Positions 18,578 to 27,758 of a stretch of 64,000 nucleotides of DNA are shown here, in pieces. The stretch spans positions 1 to 64,000 of the forward strand of contig NZ_ATVA01000002.1 in the NCBI RefSeq assembly GCF_000420485.1. The letters run 5' to 3'. The position numbers and the translations under genes were made by a program. Below the pieces are notes generated by a model. That model had not been told where the DNA came from. It saw only the letters and a program-made list of their open reading frames with translations, and did no database searches. How positions within the stretch are numbered: position 1 is the stretch's first letter; each line of letters starts with the position of its first letter. The stretch is from Paucidesulfovibrio longus DSM 6739. GTDB taxonomy: Bacteria; Desulfobacterota; Desulfovibrionia; Desulfovibrionales; Desulfovibrionaceae.

Positions 18578-20242
18578 ATGCTGACGGAAATAACGGGTCC
18601 GCTGCTGGGGGGCATCGGCATTTTCTTCGTGGGCGCGACCATGCTCGGAAGCAACCTGAAGATGATGACCACGCGCAGGCTGCGCATGCTCTTCGCACGA
18701 TTCACGAGCAGGGACTGGCAGTCCGCCCTGCTGGGGCTGGCTTCGGGGATGATCACCCAGAGCACGTCCGTGGCCGCGTTCATCGTGGCCGGGCTTTCGG
18801 CCAGCGGGCTGATGCGCGTGCGCAACGCCCTGCCCGTGGTCTTCTGGGCCAACGCGGGCTGCTCCCTGCTGGTCATCGTGGCGGTCATGGACATCCGCTA
18901 TCTGGTGTTCCTGCTGCTCTTCGTCTCCGGCGTGAGCGTGGCCTTCGAGAAACCCTACGCCCTGCGTTTTCTGGCCCGCGCCCTGTTCGGCGTGGGCATG
19001 CTTTTTTTCGGGCTCCAGCTCATCAAGCAGGGCGCCTCGCCCCTGGCCGAAATGCCCTGGGTGCGCGAGGTGCTGGCCTCGTCCCACGGCTCGACCCTGC
19101 TGGCCTTCGCTCTGGGCGCGGTCATGACGGTGATCACCCAGACGGCCCTGGGCGTGATCCTCATCGCCATGACCATGACCAAGTCCGGCCTGTTCACGGT
19201 GGAGCAGTCCTTCATGCTCGTGTACGGCGTGCATATCGGCTCCAGCGTCGTGACCTGGATCCTCGCCGCGGGCCTGCGCGGCACCTCCAAGCAGCTGGTC
19301 ATGGCCCAGGCCGTGTTCAACGTTCTGGGCACGCTGCTCATGGTCGCGCTCTTCTACGCGGAAACGGTTTTCCGCGTTCCCCTGGTCATCGCGGGCGTGA
19401 CCTCGCTCAGCCCGGTGCTCGACCAGCAGGTCGCCTACCTCGTGGTCCTTTTCAACTTCACCGTGCCCGTGGTCAGCCAGTTTCTCTACGCGCCGCTGGT
19501 GCGCGTGCTGGAGCGCTTCTGGCCGCCCACCAGCGAGGAGTCCCTGGCCCAGATCCGGTTCATCAAGGACCATACCCTGGACGTGCCCGAAGCGGCGCTG
19601 CTCCTGGTGGAAAAGGAGCAGATGCGGCTGGTGGAGCGCCTGCCCGCGTATGTCGCCCGCGCGCGGCACAAGGCCGGGCTGGACGGCGGCGCGGCCATGC
19701 CCGAGGCGTCCCGCGCCGAATCCCTGGCTTCCTACCATGCGGCCTTCGAGGCCATCAGCAAGGAGATCGGGCATACCCTGGGCGGCATTTCCGGACGCGA
19801 CCTCGACGAAACGGCCAGCGCCCGGCTGCTGGCGCTGCTGAACCTGCACGAACTGGTGGTGGCCCTGGAGGAGAACGTCACGGCGTTTTGCCGGGCCGTG
19901 GCCGAATCCGCGGGGCCGGGGGCGTCCGAGCCGCTGCGGCGCTTCGCTTCGGTCCTGCTCGAAAGCCAGGAGTTCCTGCTCATGCAGACGGCGGACGCCC
20001 TGGCCGGAGGCGAACCCGAGGAACTGGCCCTGCTCGCGGCGCTGACCTCGGACAGCGGCGGCATGGTCGAGAAGGTCCGCAAGCAGTATCTCGACGCGGA
20101 ACAGGGACTCGGCTTCCAGGACAAGGCCCTGCTGCACCGGAATTCGGGCCTGTTTGAGCGCAGCGCCTGGCTCGTGAACCGGCTGGGTTCGGTTCTCGGC
20201 CAGGGCGAAACAGGCCGGACGAAACTCCAGGAGGCGACGTGA
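18578..20242 (+). CDS. Na/Pi-cotransporter family protein with C-terminal PhoU-like domain
   Basis: A 554-residue protein. The N-terminal about 330 residues are polytopic with paired motifs of the NptA/PNaS family (GMITQSTSVAAFIVAGLSASG and AVMTVITQTALGVILIAM). The C-terminal about 200 residues are helical and soluble, like PhoU. Family members import phosphate with sodium; some bacterial members serve regulation. The ATG at 18578 follows GGGGACAG. The stop overlaps the next ATG by one base (TGATG). Confidence 0.9.
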   Translation: MLTEITGPLLGGIGIFFVGATMLGSNLKMMTTRRLRMLFARFTSRDWQSALLGLASGMITQSTSVAAFIVAGLSASGLMRVRNALPVVFWANAGCSLLVIVAVMDIRYLVFLLLFVSGVSVAFEKPYALRFLARALFGVGMLFFGLQLIKQGASPLAEMPWVREVLASSHGSTLLAFALGAVMTVITQTALGVILIAMTMTKSGLFTVEQSFMLVYGVHIGSSVVTWILAAGLRGTSKQLVMAQAVFNVLGTLLMVALFYAETVFRVPLVIAGVTSLSPVLDQQVAYLVVLFNFTVPVVSQFLYAPLVRVLERFWPPTSEESLAQIRFIKDHTLDVPEAALLLVEKEQMRLVERLPAYVARARHKAGLDGGAAMPEASRAESLASYHAAFEAISKEIGHTLGGISGRDLDETASARLLALLNLHELVVALEENVTAFCRAVAESAGPGASEPLRRFASVLLESQEFLLMQTADALAGGEPEELALLAALTSDSGGMVEKVRKQYLDAEQGLGFQDKALLHRNSGLFERSAWLVNRLGSVLGQGETGRTKLQEAT

Positions 20243-21573
20243 TGCGAGCGGACGCGCGAACTCCCTCGGCGGGAGCGGAAGAGCAGGCCGCGGCGGTCCT
20301 GACGCTGAACGCTTCGGCGCAATGGATTCCCACGGCCCAGGCCGTGGCCGAGAACGGGGCCAAGGCGCTGGGGCTGCCGCAGGAAAAGGCCCTGGTCCTG
20401 ACCATGGCCGTGGAGGAGGTCGTCGCGCATCTGGCTCTGGCCGCACCGGACGAGCGGCTGGAAATGCGCCTCTTGCCGGAAAGCACGGGCGTGGCCGTGG
20501 AATTTCTCTTTCGCGCGGACGCGGCGGACCTTTCGGCCCTGAACGTCACGGGCGGTCCGGATTCCGGGGATTTCATGGAAGGCATGGGCCTTTTGCTCGC
20601 CTCCCGGCTGACGGATTCCTTCAGCATCGCCGCGGAAGGAAGGCTGATCCGGCTGCGGCTGCGGCTGGACAGGCCCTATGCCGAGGCCGCTCCGGACGGG
20701 GCGGCGCGCCGCGAGCCGCAAGGAGCCGCGCGCATGGTCCCGGACCCGGAGCCGAGCCTGCTGCGCGCGGCCTGCGTCCAGGCCCTGGGCCTCTATCCCG
20801 ACCATGAGCTGGCCTCCTGGCTGCGCACGCCGGGCAAGGTCGCGGACATGGTCGCGGGCGGGACGCTGGAATGCGCCGTGTCCGCGGACGAGGCGGGCGG
20901 GCTTTGCGGCGTGCTCTTCTGGCACCGGCCCTCGTCGCAGAGCGTGGCCTTTTTCGGGCCGTACGATTTCACCCCGGACAGGGAGGCGGCCGGCCCGCTG
21001 ACGCGGGAGATGATCCGCCGCGTGGCGCGCAGCAGCGCCCTGGGCGTGTTCAGCGAGATCGCTTCCTCGGACCTGCCCGAAGAGGAGTTCGAGCGGCTGG
21101 CGATCGTTCCGGCCTGCGGCGCGGACGGCGCCTGCCTGGAGCGCACTGCCTGGTACCGCCACCTGCGCGAGGACACGGGCGGCGTGGTCTGGGCGCACCC
21201 GTCCATGCGCCATTTCCTGGAACACGCCTATGGCGACCTCGTGCTCATGCGCGAGATCCGCGAGGTGGAGGAGCCCGAAGGGCGCAGGCCGGAGCGTTCC
21301 GTCTTCGCCGCGCGTCTGCGCCGCGACATTTCCGAGGCCGTGCTCACGCCCATGCTCGACGGCAAGGACGCCGCCGAGAACCTGCGGCGGCACGTGCATG
21401 CCCTCAGCGGCGAGGGGCTGCGCAACATCTTCGTTCACCTGGACCTGGCTTCCGGCTGGCGCGCGGCCCTGGCCGGACCACTCCTGAACTGCGGATTCCA
21501 AGCCCGCCTCGTGCTGCCCCACGCCGGGCAGGCCGACGTGGCCGTGTTGCAATATGACGAACTTCTCGCTTGA
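20242..21573 (+). CDS. RsbW-like HATPase domain fused to a possible GNAT-type domain
   Basis: A protein of 443 residues (GTG at 20239 is an alternative start; AGGAGG precedes both). The N-terminal about 135 residues look like an anti-sigma kinase HATPase (ALVLTMAVEEVVAHLAL for the N-box, DSGDFMEGMGLLLASRLTDSF for the G-box). A linker of about 30 residues leads to a second region that could be an N-acyltransferase fold (GGLCGVLFWHRPSSQSVAFFGPYDF as strands 4-5); this second call is tentative. It overlaps hisC by 20 bases. It may be a second partner-switch kinase acting on the same STAS protein. Confidence 0.75.
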   Translation: MRADARTPSAGAEEQAAAVLTLNASAQWIPTAQAVAENGAKALGLPQEKALVLTMAVEEVVAHLALAAPDERLEMRLLPESTGVAVEFLFRADAADLSALNVTGGPDSGDFMEGMGLLLASRLTDSFSIAAEGRLIRLRLRLDRPYAEAAPDGAARREPQGAARMVPDPEPSLLRAACVQALGLYPDHELASWLRTPGKVADMVAGGTLECAVSADEAGGLCGVLFWHRPSSQSVAFFGPYDFTPDREAAGPLTREMIRRVARSSALGVFSEIASSDLPEEEFERLAIVPACGADGACLERTAWYRHLREDTGGVVWAHPSMRHFLEHAYGDLVLMREIREVEEPEGRRPERSVFAARLRRDISEAVLTPMLDGKDAAENLRRHVHALSGEGLRNIFVHLDLASGWRAALAGPLLNCGFQARLVLPHAGQADVAVLQYDELLA

Positions 21574-22669
21574 GCGGCTTGTCCCGGCCCATATCCAGCG
21601 CTTCGAGCCGTATTATCCGAGCAAGCCGGACCCGGAGCTGATGCGCGCCTACGGCGTCGAGCATCTGCACCGCCTGAACAACAACGAGAACGCCCTGGGG
21701 CCTGCTCCCGGCCCCGCGGCCGTGGTGGCGGGCTTTCCCTCGGACCTGGCTCCGGTCTATCCCAACGGAGATTGCCACTACCTGCGCGCGGCCCTGGCCC
21801 GCAAATTCGGAAAGCATCCGGACCAATTTCTCGTGGGCAACGGCTCCTGCGAGGTCATCTCCAGCGTGATCAAGGCCTTCTGCGAGGAGGGCGACAACAT
21901 CGTCACGGCGGACCGGACCTTCGCGGTCTATGAATGGGTCGCGGAATTCTCCGGATACGAGGCCCGGCTGATCCCTCTGCGCGGCTACGGCTTCGACTCC
22001 GAAGCCATGCTGGCGGCCATGGACGAGCGGACCAAGATCCTTTTCGTCTGCAACCCGAACAACCCCACGGGAACCTATTGGGACCGGGCGACCATGGAGG
22101 ACTTTCTGGAGCGGGTCGCGGGCCGGGCCGTGGTGGTCGTGGACGAAGCCTACTTCGAGTACGTGGACCGTCCCGATTTTCCCGACGGCATGGACCTCCT
22201 GGAGCGGCACCCCAACGTGGTCGTCTTCCGGACCTTTTCCAAGATGTACGCCCTGGCCGCGCTGCGCGTGGGCTATCTCTGCGGTTCGGCCGAAGTGGTG
22301 GACATGGTCCGGCGCGCGCACATCGTCTATTCCGTGAACGCCCTGGCCCAGGCCGCGGCCGCGGCCGCCCTGGAGGACGACGCCGGGCACATCGCGGCCA
22401 CGCGGCGCATGGTGGCCGAGGCCCGCGCCCTGCTCGAAGCCTGTTTCGACGACCTGGGCTTCGAATACGTCAGCGGCGAGGGCAACTACATCATGGTCCG
22501 CACCCCCATGCCGGACACGCTGCTCTACCGCAGGCTGATGAAGCACGGGGTCATGGTCCGGACCATGACGGGGTTTCGTTTTCCGGGATGGATACGGGTC
22601 AGTCTTGTCCAGCTTCCGGCCATGCGGGCGTTTTGCGAGGCGTTCCGTTCCGTTTTCGATGGAAAATGA
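21554..22669 (+). CDS. hisC: Histidinol-phosphate aminotransferase-like PLP enzyme
   Basis: A 371-residue fold-type I aminotransferase of HisC size: NNNENALGPAP near the start, VCNPNNPTGTY, DEAYFEYV, PLP Lys230 in FRTFSKMYALAALRVGYL and a late FRFPGWIRVS with the carboxylate-binding Arg. HisC converts imidazole-acetol phosphate to histidinol phosphate. The gene overlaps the upstream regulatory gene by 20 bases, an unexpected partner for histidine biosynthesis. Another aromatic or phosphonate substrate is possible, because HisC-like enzymes vary. Confidence 0.82.
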   Translation: MTNFSLERLVPAHIQRFEPYYPSKPDPELMRAYGVEHLHRLNNNENALGPAPGPAAVVAGFPSDLAPVYPNGDCHYLRAALARKFGKHPDQFLVGNGSCEVISSVIKAFCEEGDNIVTADRTFAVYEWVAEFSGYEARLIPLRGYGFDSEAMLAAMDERTKILFVCNPNNPTGTYWDRATMEDFLERVAGRAVVVVDEAYFEYVDRPDFPDGMDLLERHPNVVVFRTFSKMYALAALRVGYLCGSAEVVDMVRRAHIVYSVNALAQAAAAAALEDDAGHIAATRRMVAEARALLEACFDDLGFEYVSGEGNYIMVRTPMPDTLLYRRLMKHGVMVRTMTGFRFPGWIRVSLVQLPAMRAFCEAFRSVFDGK

Positions 22670-22703
22670 CGGCATGGACAAGGCGATGCCGCGCCTGCGA
22701 CCG

Positions 22704-22728
22704 GGAAGGCCGCCTTCCGGAAGGTTTT
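22704..22728 (+). terminator. Weak intrinsic terminator after hisC
   Basis: GGAAGG-CCG-CCTTCC, extendable by CC/GG, followed shortly by GGTTTT. It lies 35 bases past the hisC stop. Confidence 0.35.
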
Positions 22729-22744
22729 CAGCGCCGTCGGTCAT

Positions 22745-22773
22745 TTGACCCCGCTTCGGCACTGGGCTAAAAA
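22745..22773 (+). promoter_or_regulatory. Sigma-70-type promoter of the diguanylate cyclase gene
   Basis: TTGACC, 17-base spacer, TAAAAA, about 45 bases upstream of the ATG at 22817. Confidence 0.5.
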
Positions 22774-22816
22774 TAGACCCGCCTATCCGCTCCAAACCAC
22801 ATACCGCAGAGAGCCG

Positions 22817-24325
22817 ATGCCCAGCGCCACGCACCAACGCATATCCTCCGCAGAACTGCTCAACGCCGTGGCCTCCGGCGCCGAGGAGCTGCTCTCGGAG
22901 CAGGGCTGGCCCGACGGGGTGAACACCCTGCTGGCGGGGCTCGGCAAGGTCACGGGAGTGAGCCGCGTCTGGATTTTCCAGAAGATCGAGCTGCGGGACA
23001 ACTACATCGTCCAGGACTACGTCTTCGAGTGGGCCTCGCATCCGCGCCACGTCCAGCTCGGCATGGCCATGTTCAGCATGTTCCGCACCGAGCGCAATAA
23101 CCCCGAATACGACGAATTGATCCAAAGCCGGTTGCGCGGCGAGCACCAGGTCGTGATGACGAACGCGCTGCCCCGCTGCTGGCTGCGCGCCAACCAGCGC
23201 AAGCAGAACATCCTCTCCATGCTGACCTTGCCGATCATGGTGGACGGCGAGTGGTGGGGCATCCTGGGGTTCGACGACTGCGAGCGCGAGTACGAGTGGT
23301 CCGAAACCGAGGTCGCCCTCTTGCGCACGGCGGCCAGCCTGATCTCCGGGGCCATCGTCCGCAGCCGCCTCAGCGCCCGCGTGAAGCAGTTCAACATCCT
23401 GCGCAAGCTGACGGACAGCGCGGCCTGGGCCATTGACCTGCGCCGCGGCCGGATGTGGTGTTCGGGCGAGCTGGCGGGGCGCAAGGGCGTGGGGCCGGAA
23501 GGCTGCTACTTCACCATGCGCGGGGCCTTGCGCGAAGTGCATCCCGCCGACCGGGCCGGGCTTCTGGAATCCATACGCGGGGCCATGCGCGACGGGAAGG
23601 GACCGTTGCGCTGCGACCTGCGCGTGCGCATGAGCGACGGCAACTACCGCTGGGTGGAGCTGATCGGCGAAGTCGTCCTGGACAGCGATTCGAGGCCGCT
23701 GCAACTGTCCGGCATCGCCGTGGACATCCGCCACCGCAAGCGCACGGAGCGGCATCTGCGCAGGCAGGCGGTGACGGATCCCCTCACGGGAACCAACAAC
23801 CGGCGCACCTTCATGGAAGAGCTGGACTACTGCTTCGCGCGTGCGGCGGAGGAAGGGCGGCCTCTTTCCATGCTGGTCATGGACCTGGACCATTTCAAGC
23901 GCATCAACGACACCTGGGGGCATCCCGCCGGAGACGCCGCGCTGAGGATGTTCGCGGAATATTGCCGCCAGAGTCTGCGCGAGGGCGACCTGCTGGCGCG
24001 CATCGGCGGCGAGGAATTCGCCGTGCTCCTGCCGGACACCGAGGCGGAAAGTGCCGTGGCCGCCGGGGAGCGCATCCGGCGCTCGGTCTGCAAAGGCCCG
24101 GTGGACGCGGGAGGCGTTTGCGTGCCCCTGACCGTGAGCCTGGGCTGCGCCACGTTCCCGGACGATTTTCCGGAAGGCCATGCCGCGACTCCCTCGGAGC
24201 GCAAGGGGGAGGAGCTCTTCGCCCTTGCGGACGGGGCCTTGTACGAAGCCAAGCGGAGCGGGCGCAATCGCCTCATGCGCGCCGCGAATTTCAAGGATCA
24301 AGCCTGGACGGAGCGCAGCGCCTGA
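22817..24325 (+). CDS. Diguanylate cyclase with GAF and PAS sensor domains
   Basis: A 502-residue soluble protein. A GAF domain (about 17-180), a PAS/PAC domain (about 195-330; DGNYRWVELIGEV, GIAVDIRHRKR) and a GGDEF domain (about 335-490) with active GGEEF at 397-401 and an inhibitory RxxD site (REGD, 388-391) five residues before it. The start ATG at 22817 was chosen over an open extension to 22745, which overlaps the promoter. It should make cyclic di-GMP, with product inhibition. Confidence 0.93.
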   Translation: MPSATHQRISSAELLNAVASGAEELLSEQGWPDGVNTLLAGLGKVTGVSRVWIFQKIELRDNYIVQDYVFEWASHPRHVQLGMAMFSMFRTERNNPEYDELIQSRLRGEHQVVMTNALPRCWLRANQRKQNILSMLTLPIMVDGEWWGILGFDDCEREYEWSETEVALLRTAASLISGAIVRSRLSARVKQFNILRKLTDSAAWAIDLRRGRMWCSGELAGRKGVGPEGCYFTMRGALREVHPADRAGLLESIRGAMRDGKGPLRCDLRVRMSDGNYRWVELIGEVVLDSDSRPLQLSGIAVDIRHRKRTERHLRRQAVTDPLTGTNNRRTFMEELDYCFARAAEEGRPLSMLVMDLDHFKRINDTWGHPAGDAALRMFAEYCRQSLREGDLLARIGGEEFAVLLPDTEAESAVAAGERIRRSVCKGPVDAGGVCVPLTVSLGCATFPDDFPEGHAATPSERKGEELFALADGALYEAKRSGRNRLMRAANFKDQAWTERSA

Positions 24326-24360
24326 AGCCCGCCACCAGGCCAAGGACCGAAGGAGTGCAC

Positions 24361-25245
24361 ATGCTGGCCGATGAAATTTCCGGCCTGGAATATCGACTGG
24401 CGGACGTGTTCGCCGTGGGACCGCTTTCCGGAAACGGCTTGGCCGTGTTCTTCGACTGCGCGGAACTGAGCAGCGAAACCATGCAGGCCCTGACGCGCGA
24501 GATGCGCCAGTTCGAGTCCATCTTCCTCATGCCGGGCAGCGGCCCCCGGAACGTCCGGGCGCGGCTCTTCACCATGGAAGAGGAGCTGGATTTCGCCGGG
24601 CATCCCGTGCTCGGCGCGGCCTGCGCCCTGCACGCCCGCCTCGGCGGCCCGGACGAGCAGGACTGGACCCTGGAGCTGAACGTCAAAAGCGTGCCCGTGA
24701 TCACCCGCAGGAACGGCGACGCCTTCGAGGCGGAGATGGATCAGGGCGTGGCGGAAATCGCCCCCCCCCTGACGCCGGAACAGGCGGCTCCCTTTCTGAA
24801 GGCCATGAACATCGGCCACGCGGATCTGGCTCCGGGCCTGCCTGCGCAGGTCGTCTCCACGGGCCTGCCGTACCTGATCCTGCCTGTTTCCGGCGGGTTG
24901 GAGCGAATTCGCCAGGCGCATGAGCATTTCGAGGAACTGCTCGCGAAGATCGGCGCGAAGTTCGCCTACGTGCTGGACGCGGCAGGGCTGGAAGGGCGCA
25001 CCTGGGACAACGCGGGCCTGGTGGAGGACGTGGCCACGGGCAGCGCGGCCGGACCCGTGGGGGCCTATCTCGCGGCGCATGGCCGGATTGCGCCCGGCAG
25101 GGAATTCACCCTGCGGCAAGGTCGTTTCGCCCATCGGCCGAGCGAGCTGCGCGTCGTCGCGGACAAGCGCGGGGACGGCTGGGCGGTTCGGGTTTCCGGC
25201 AGCGTGGTCATGGTGGCGTCGGGACGCTTCGACAAGCGCGGATGA
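24361..25245 (+). CDS. PhzF-family isomerase/epimerase-like protein
   Basis: A 294-residue protein with the two-domain PhzF layout: VFAVGPLSGNGLAVF at the start, the catalytic Glu region QFESIFL (Glu52), RLFTMEEELDFAGHPVLGAA and the C-terminal EDVATGSAAGPVGAYL. The ATG at 24361 follows GGAG at good spacing. PhzF isomerises a phenazine precursor, but most family members have unknown substrates; no phenazine genes are present here. Confidence 0.9.
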   Translation: MLADEISGLEYRLADVFAVGPLSGNGLAVFFDCAELSSETMQALTREMRQFESIFLMPGSGPRNVRARLFTMEEELDFAGHPVLGAACALHARLGGPDEQDWTLELNVKSVPVITRRNGDAFEAEMDQGVAEIAPPLTPEQAAPFLKAMNIGHADLAPGLPAQVVSTGLPYLILPVSGGLERIRQAHEHFEELLAKIGAKFAYVLDAAGLEGRTWDNAGLVEDVATGSAAGPVGAYLAAHGRIAPGREFTLRQGRFAHRPSELRVVADKRGDGWAVRVSGSVVMVASGRFDKRG

Positions 25246-25271
25246 GACCGGGGAGAGCGGTAAATGGGGGC

Positions 25272-26030
25272 ATGGAAATGAGGATCGGGAAAACGTTGCT
25301 GCTCCTGCTGGTCGTCTGCTCCTGCTGCCCGGCAGCCGCTCGGGCCGGGGACGCCGCGCTCGACGTGGCCTACATCGAGTATCCGCCCTACTACTATACC
25401 GCACCGGACGGCTCGCCCGACGGTTTTCTGCTGTTTCGCGGGGAGAGGATCTTCCGGGAGGCCGGAGTGTCGCCCCGGTTTCAATCCATGCCCGCCCAGC
25501 GCATCCTGGAGCTCATCCGCTCCGGGGAGCGGCTCTGCTCCCTGGGCTGGTTTTCCACTCCGGAGCGCCGGAGCTACGCGCGCTACACCCGTCCCATCTA
25601 TCGGGGCCGCCCGTTGGCCGTGGTCGCGCTCGGCTCCAACGGCTCCCGCATCCGCCATCCGGGAAGCCTGCGCGCGCTTCTGAAAGACCGCAGCATGCGC
25701 ATCGGGCTGATCGACGGCCACTCCGAAGGAAACGAAGTGGACGAGATGATCCGGGAAACCGGGCCTTCCGTCGTGCGCATCACGGGCAGCGAGGCGCAGC
25801 GGCTGCAAATGCTCGCGCTGGGGCGCGTGGACTACCTTCTCCAGGCTCCGGAAGAGCTGGAATCGCTGGCGCGATCGGCGGGATTGGATCCAGCGCTGTT
25901 CGTTCTCGTCGACATGCCGGACATCCCCCCGGGCAACCTCCGCTACATCATCTGCGGCAAGGCCGTTTCCTCCGAGCAGATCCAGCGGCTCGACGATGCG
26001 ATTTTGAAGCTTTTCGACGAACTTCGCTGA
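25272..26030 (+). CDS. Periplasmic solute-binding protein (SBP_bac_3-like)
   Basis: A 252-residue exported protein (ATG at 25272 or 25278; an open extension reaches 25242). The signal peptide, with core LLLLLVVCSCCPAAARAG, is followed by YIEYPPYYYTAPDGSPDGFL, GERIFREAG and RSYARYTRPIYRGRPLAVVA, typical of type II binding proteins for amino acids. No transporter genes follow, so it may be an orphan binding or sensing protein, as is common in Desulfovibrio-type genomes. Confidence 0.83.
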   Translation: MEMRIGKTLLLLLVVCSCCPAAARAGDAALDVAYIEYPPYYYTAPDGSPDGFLLFRGERIFREAGVSPRFQSMPAQRILELIRSGERLCSLGWFSTPERRSYARYTRPIYRGRPLAVVALGSNGSRIRHPGSLRALLKDRSMRIGLIDGHSEGNEVDEMIRETGPSVVRITGSEAQRLQMLALGRVDYLLQAPEELESLARSAGLDPALFVLVDMPDIPPGNLRYIICGKAVSSEQIQRLDDAILKLFDELR

Positions 26031-26112
26031 CTTCTTTGGCCGGGCACCGCGTTTTGCGTGCCATGTCGAGGCGATGAAGAACGCCGGAGAATTTTGTTTC
26101 GAAATACTACCT

Positions 26113-26141
26113 TTGTCTGATTGACTTGCTATTTCTATAAA
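26113..26141 (+). promoter_or_regulatory. Sigma-70-type promoter of the VPLPA-CTERM gene
   Basis: TTGTCT, 17-base spacer, TATAAA, in an AT-rich stretch about 60 bases upstream of the start codon. Spacing and -10 box are close to consensus. Confidence 0.65.
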
Positions 26142-26201
26142 GAAGTGTATGCTCACATCGTCGGAGCAGTACCGTCTTCGACAGGACAAGGGGGGAATCC
26201 T

Positions 26202-26870
26202 ATGAGAAAGCTGATTATTCTTGCCAGTACAGCGGTGATGGTCCTTTGGGCCGCGGCGTCTTTCGCCACGCCGTTCAGCATCACCTATACGGCCGACAAC
26301 GCCCTGACCGACTTCACCTTCAGCGTGGACGGCGGCGCGGCCGCTTCGGTTCCCGGCTTCGTGGACGAAGGCGCTTACGGCGATTGGAAGAACGCCGCGT
26401 CCCTGAGCTTCAACATGGCCAAGGGCAGCACCTACCAGCTGGTCTGGCGGGTGCAGAACTACGGCGGCGCGCCCGGCACGGGCGGCAACAACCCCATGGC
26501 CTTCCTGGCGGACGTTTCCGGGCTGTTCGGCAGCGCCGTGACCTCGGCCTCCTGGGAAGTGGCCCTCGACGTCGGCGGCAAGACTCCCGGCGCGTGGCAG
26601 TCCGCCACGGAATACGCCCTGAACAGCGGCGCGTGGCTCACCGGAGCCAGCGGCGACAGCATCTGGTACACGGCCAACAGCGGTTCCATTGCGGGCATTT
26701 CCGGCGACGCCAGGTGGATCGGCTTTGACGCGTACCCCGGCTCGCCGAGTTCCGACGGCATGTTCGTCCGCCTGACCTACACGGCGACTCCGCTGCCCGC
26801 AGCGGTCTGGCTGCTCGGCGGCGGATTGATCAGCCTGCTGGGCTTCCGCAGAATGTCCCGGAACAGCTGA
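26202..26870 (+). CDS. VPLPA-CTERM (PEP-CTERM type) exported protein
   Basis: A 222-residue protein. The signal peptide (about 1-22, ending SFA) leads to a Gly/Ser/Ala-rich, beta-type, Cys-free domain. The C-terminus has the sorting signal TPLPAAVWLLGGGLISLLGF followed by basic RRMSRNS, the VPLPA variant of the PEP-CTERM tripartite signal cut by exosortases. Start ATG at 26202 after GGGGGGAA. Such proteins are exported and often linked to exopolysaccharide or biofilm. No exosortase is in the window. It has its own promoter and a strong terminator, so it is monocistronic. Confidence 0.88.
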   Translation: MRKLIILASTAVMVLWAAASFATPFSITYTADNALTDFTFSVDGGAAASVPGFVDEGAYGDWKNAASLSFNMAKGSTYQLVWRVQNYGGAPGTGGNNPMAFLADVSGLFGSAVTSASWEVALDVGGKTPGAWQSATEYALNSGAWLTGASGDSIWYTANSGSIAGISGDARWIGFDAYPGSPSSDGMFVRLTYTATPLPAAVWLLGGGLISLLGFRRMSRNS

Positions 26871-26895
26871 GTTTCGCCAAACCTCGCTTTCGTGA

Positions 26896-26923
26896 GCGGA
26901 GCCTTCGGGCTCCGCTTTTTTTT
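26896..26923 (+). terminator. Strong intrinsic terminator of the VPLPA-CTERM gene
   Basis: GCGGAGCC, loop TTCG, GGCTCCGC, then eight T residues, 26 bases after the stop codon. Confidence 0.95.
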
Positions 26924-27014
26924 GCGTTTTGGGTCAGGTCGGAGCGCTGCGGGCTGTACAAAAATCCAGAAAAGATTATCATTCCTTTTCCATTCATAAC
27001 CAAGGAGAACAGCC

Positions 27015-27530
<516 letters not shown>

Positions 27531-27554
27531 GCGCATTTCTTGCGAGTGCGACAA

Positions 27555-27590
27555 CACGAAAAAGCCGGCGTCCGCGCCGGCTTTTTCGTG
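27555..27590. terminator. Bidirectional terminator between tpx and the FmdE-fusion gene
   Basis: A perfect 16-bp stem (CACGAAAAAGCCGGCG and its complement) around a TCCG loop, with A-run and T-run on the two arms. It serves tpx on the plus strand. Confidence 0.9.
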
Positions 27591-27677
27591 CCCAGCGCGG
27601 GCCACGGAAAACGCGGGATTGCTTTTCCGCCGCAGCACTCGCGAATGCACTCATGGCGGAGAGGTCGCCGGACGCAG

Positions 27678-27717
27678 AAAAGGGCAGGGCGCCGCATCGG
27701 TGCGGCGGGCCCTGCCC
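27678..27717 (-). terminator. Intrinsic terminator of the FmdE-fusion / fdh accessory operon
   Basis: On the minus strand GGGCAGGGCCCGCCGCA pairs with TGCGGCGCCCTGCCC (two-base bulge) and is followed by TTTT, 41 bases past the stop of the gene ending at 27759. Confidence 0.75.
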
Positions 27718-27758
27718 CTGAGTCGTCGGATTCCGCCGCAGTGACGGCGGTCAGGCCC

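Noticed and set aside
17726-20446. A 906-codon open frame on the minus strand
   Set aside because: It is antisense to four well-supported genes (phosphatase end, STAS, kinase, Na/Pi transporter), is His/Arg/Gln-rich without any family motif, and has no ribosome site; high GC content creates such frames.
21404-24343. A 979-codon open frame on the minus strand
   Set aside because: Antisense to hisC and the diguanylate cyclase; no motifs and unusual composition.
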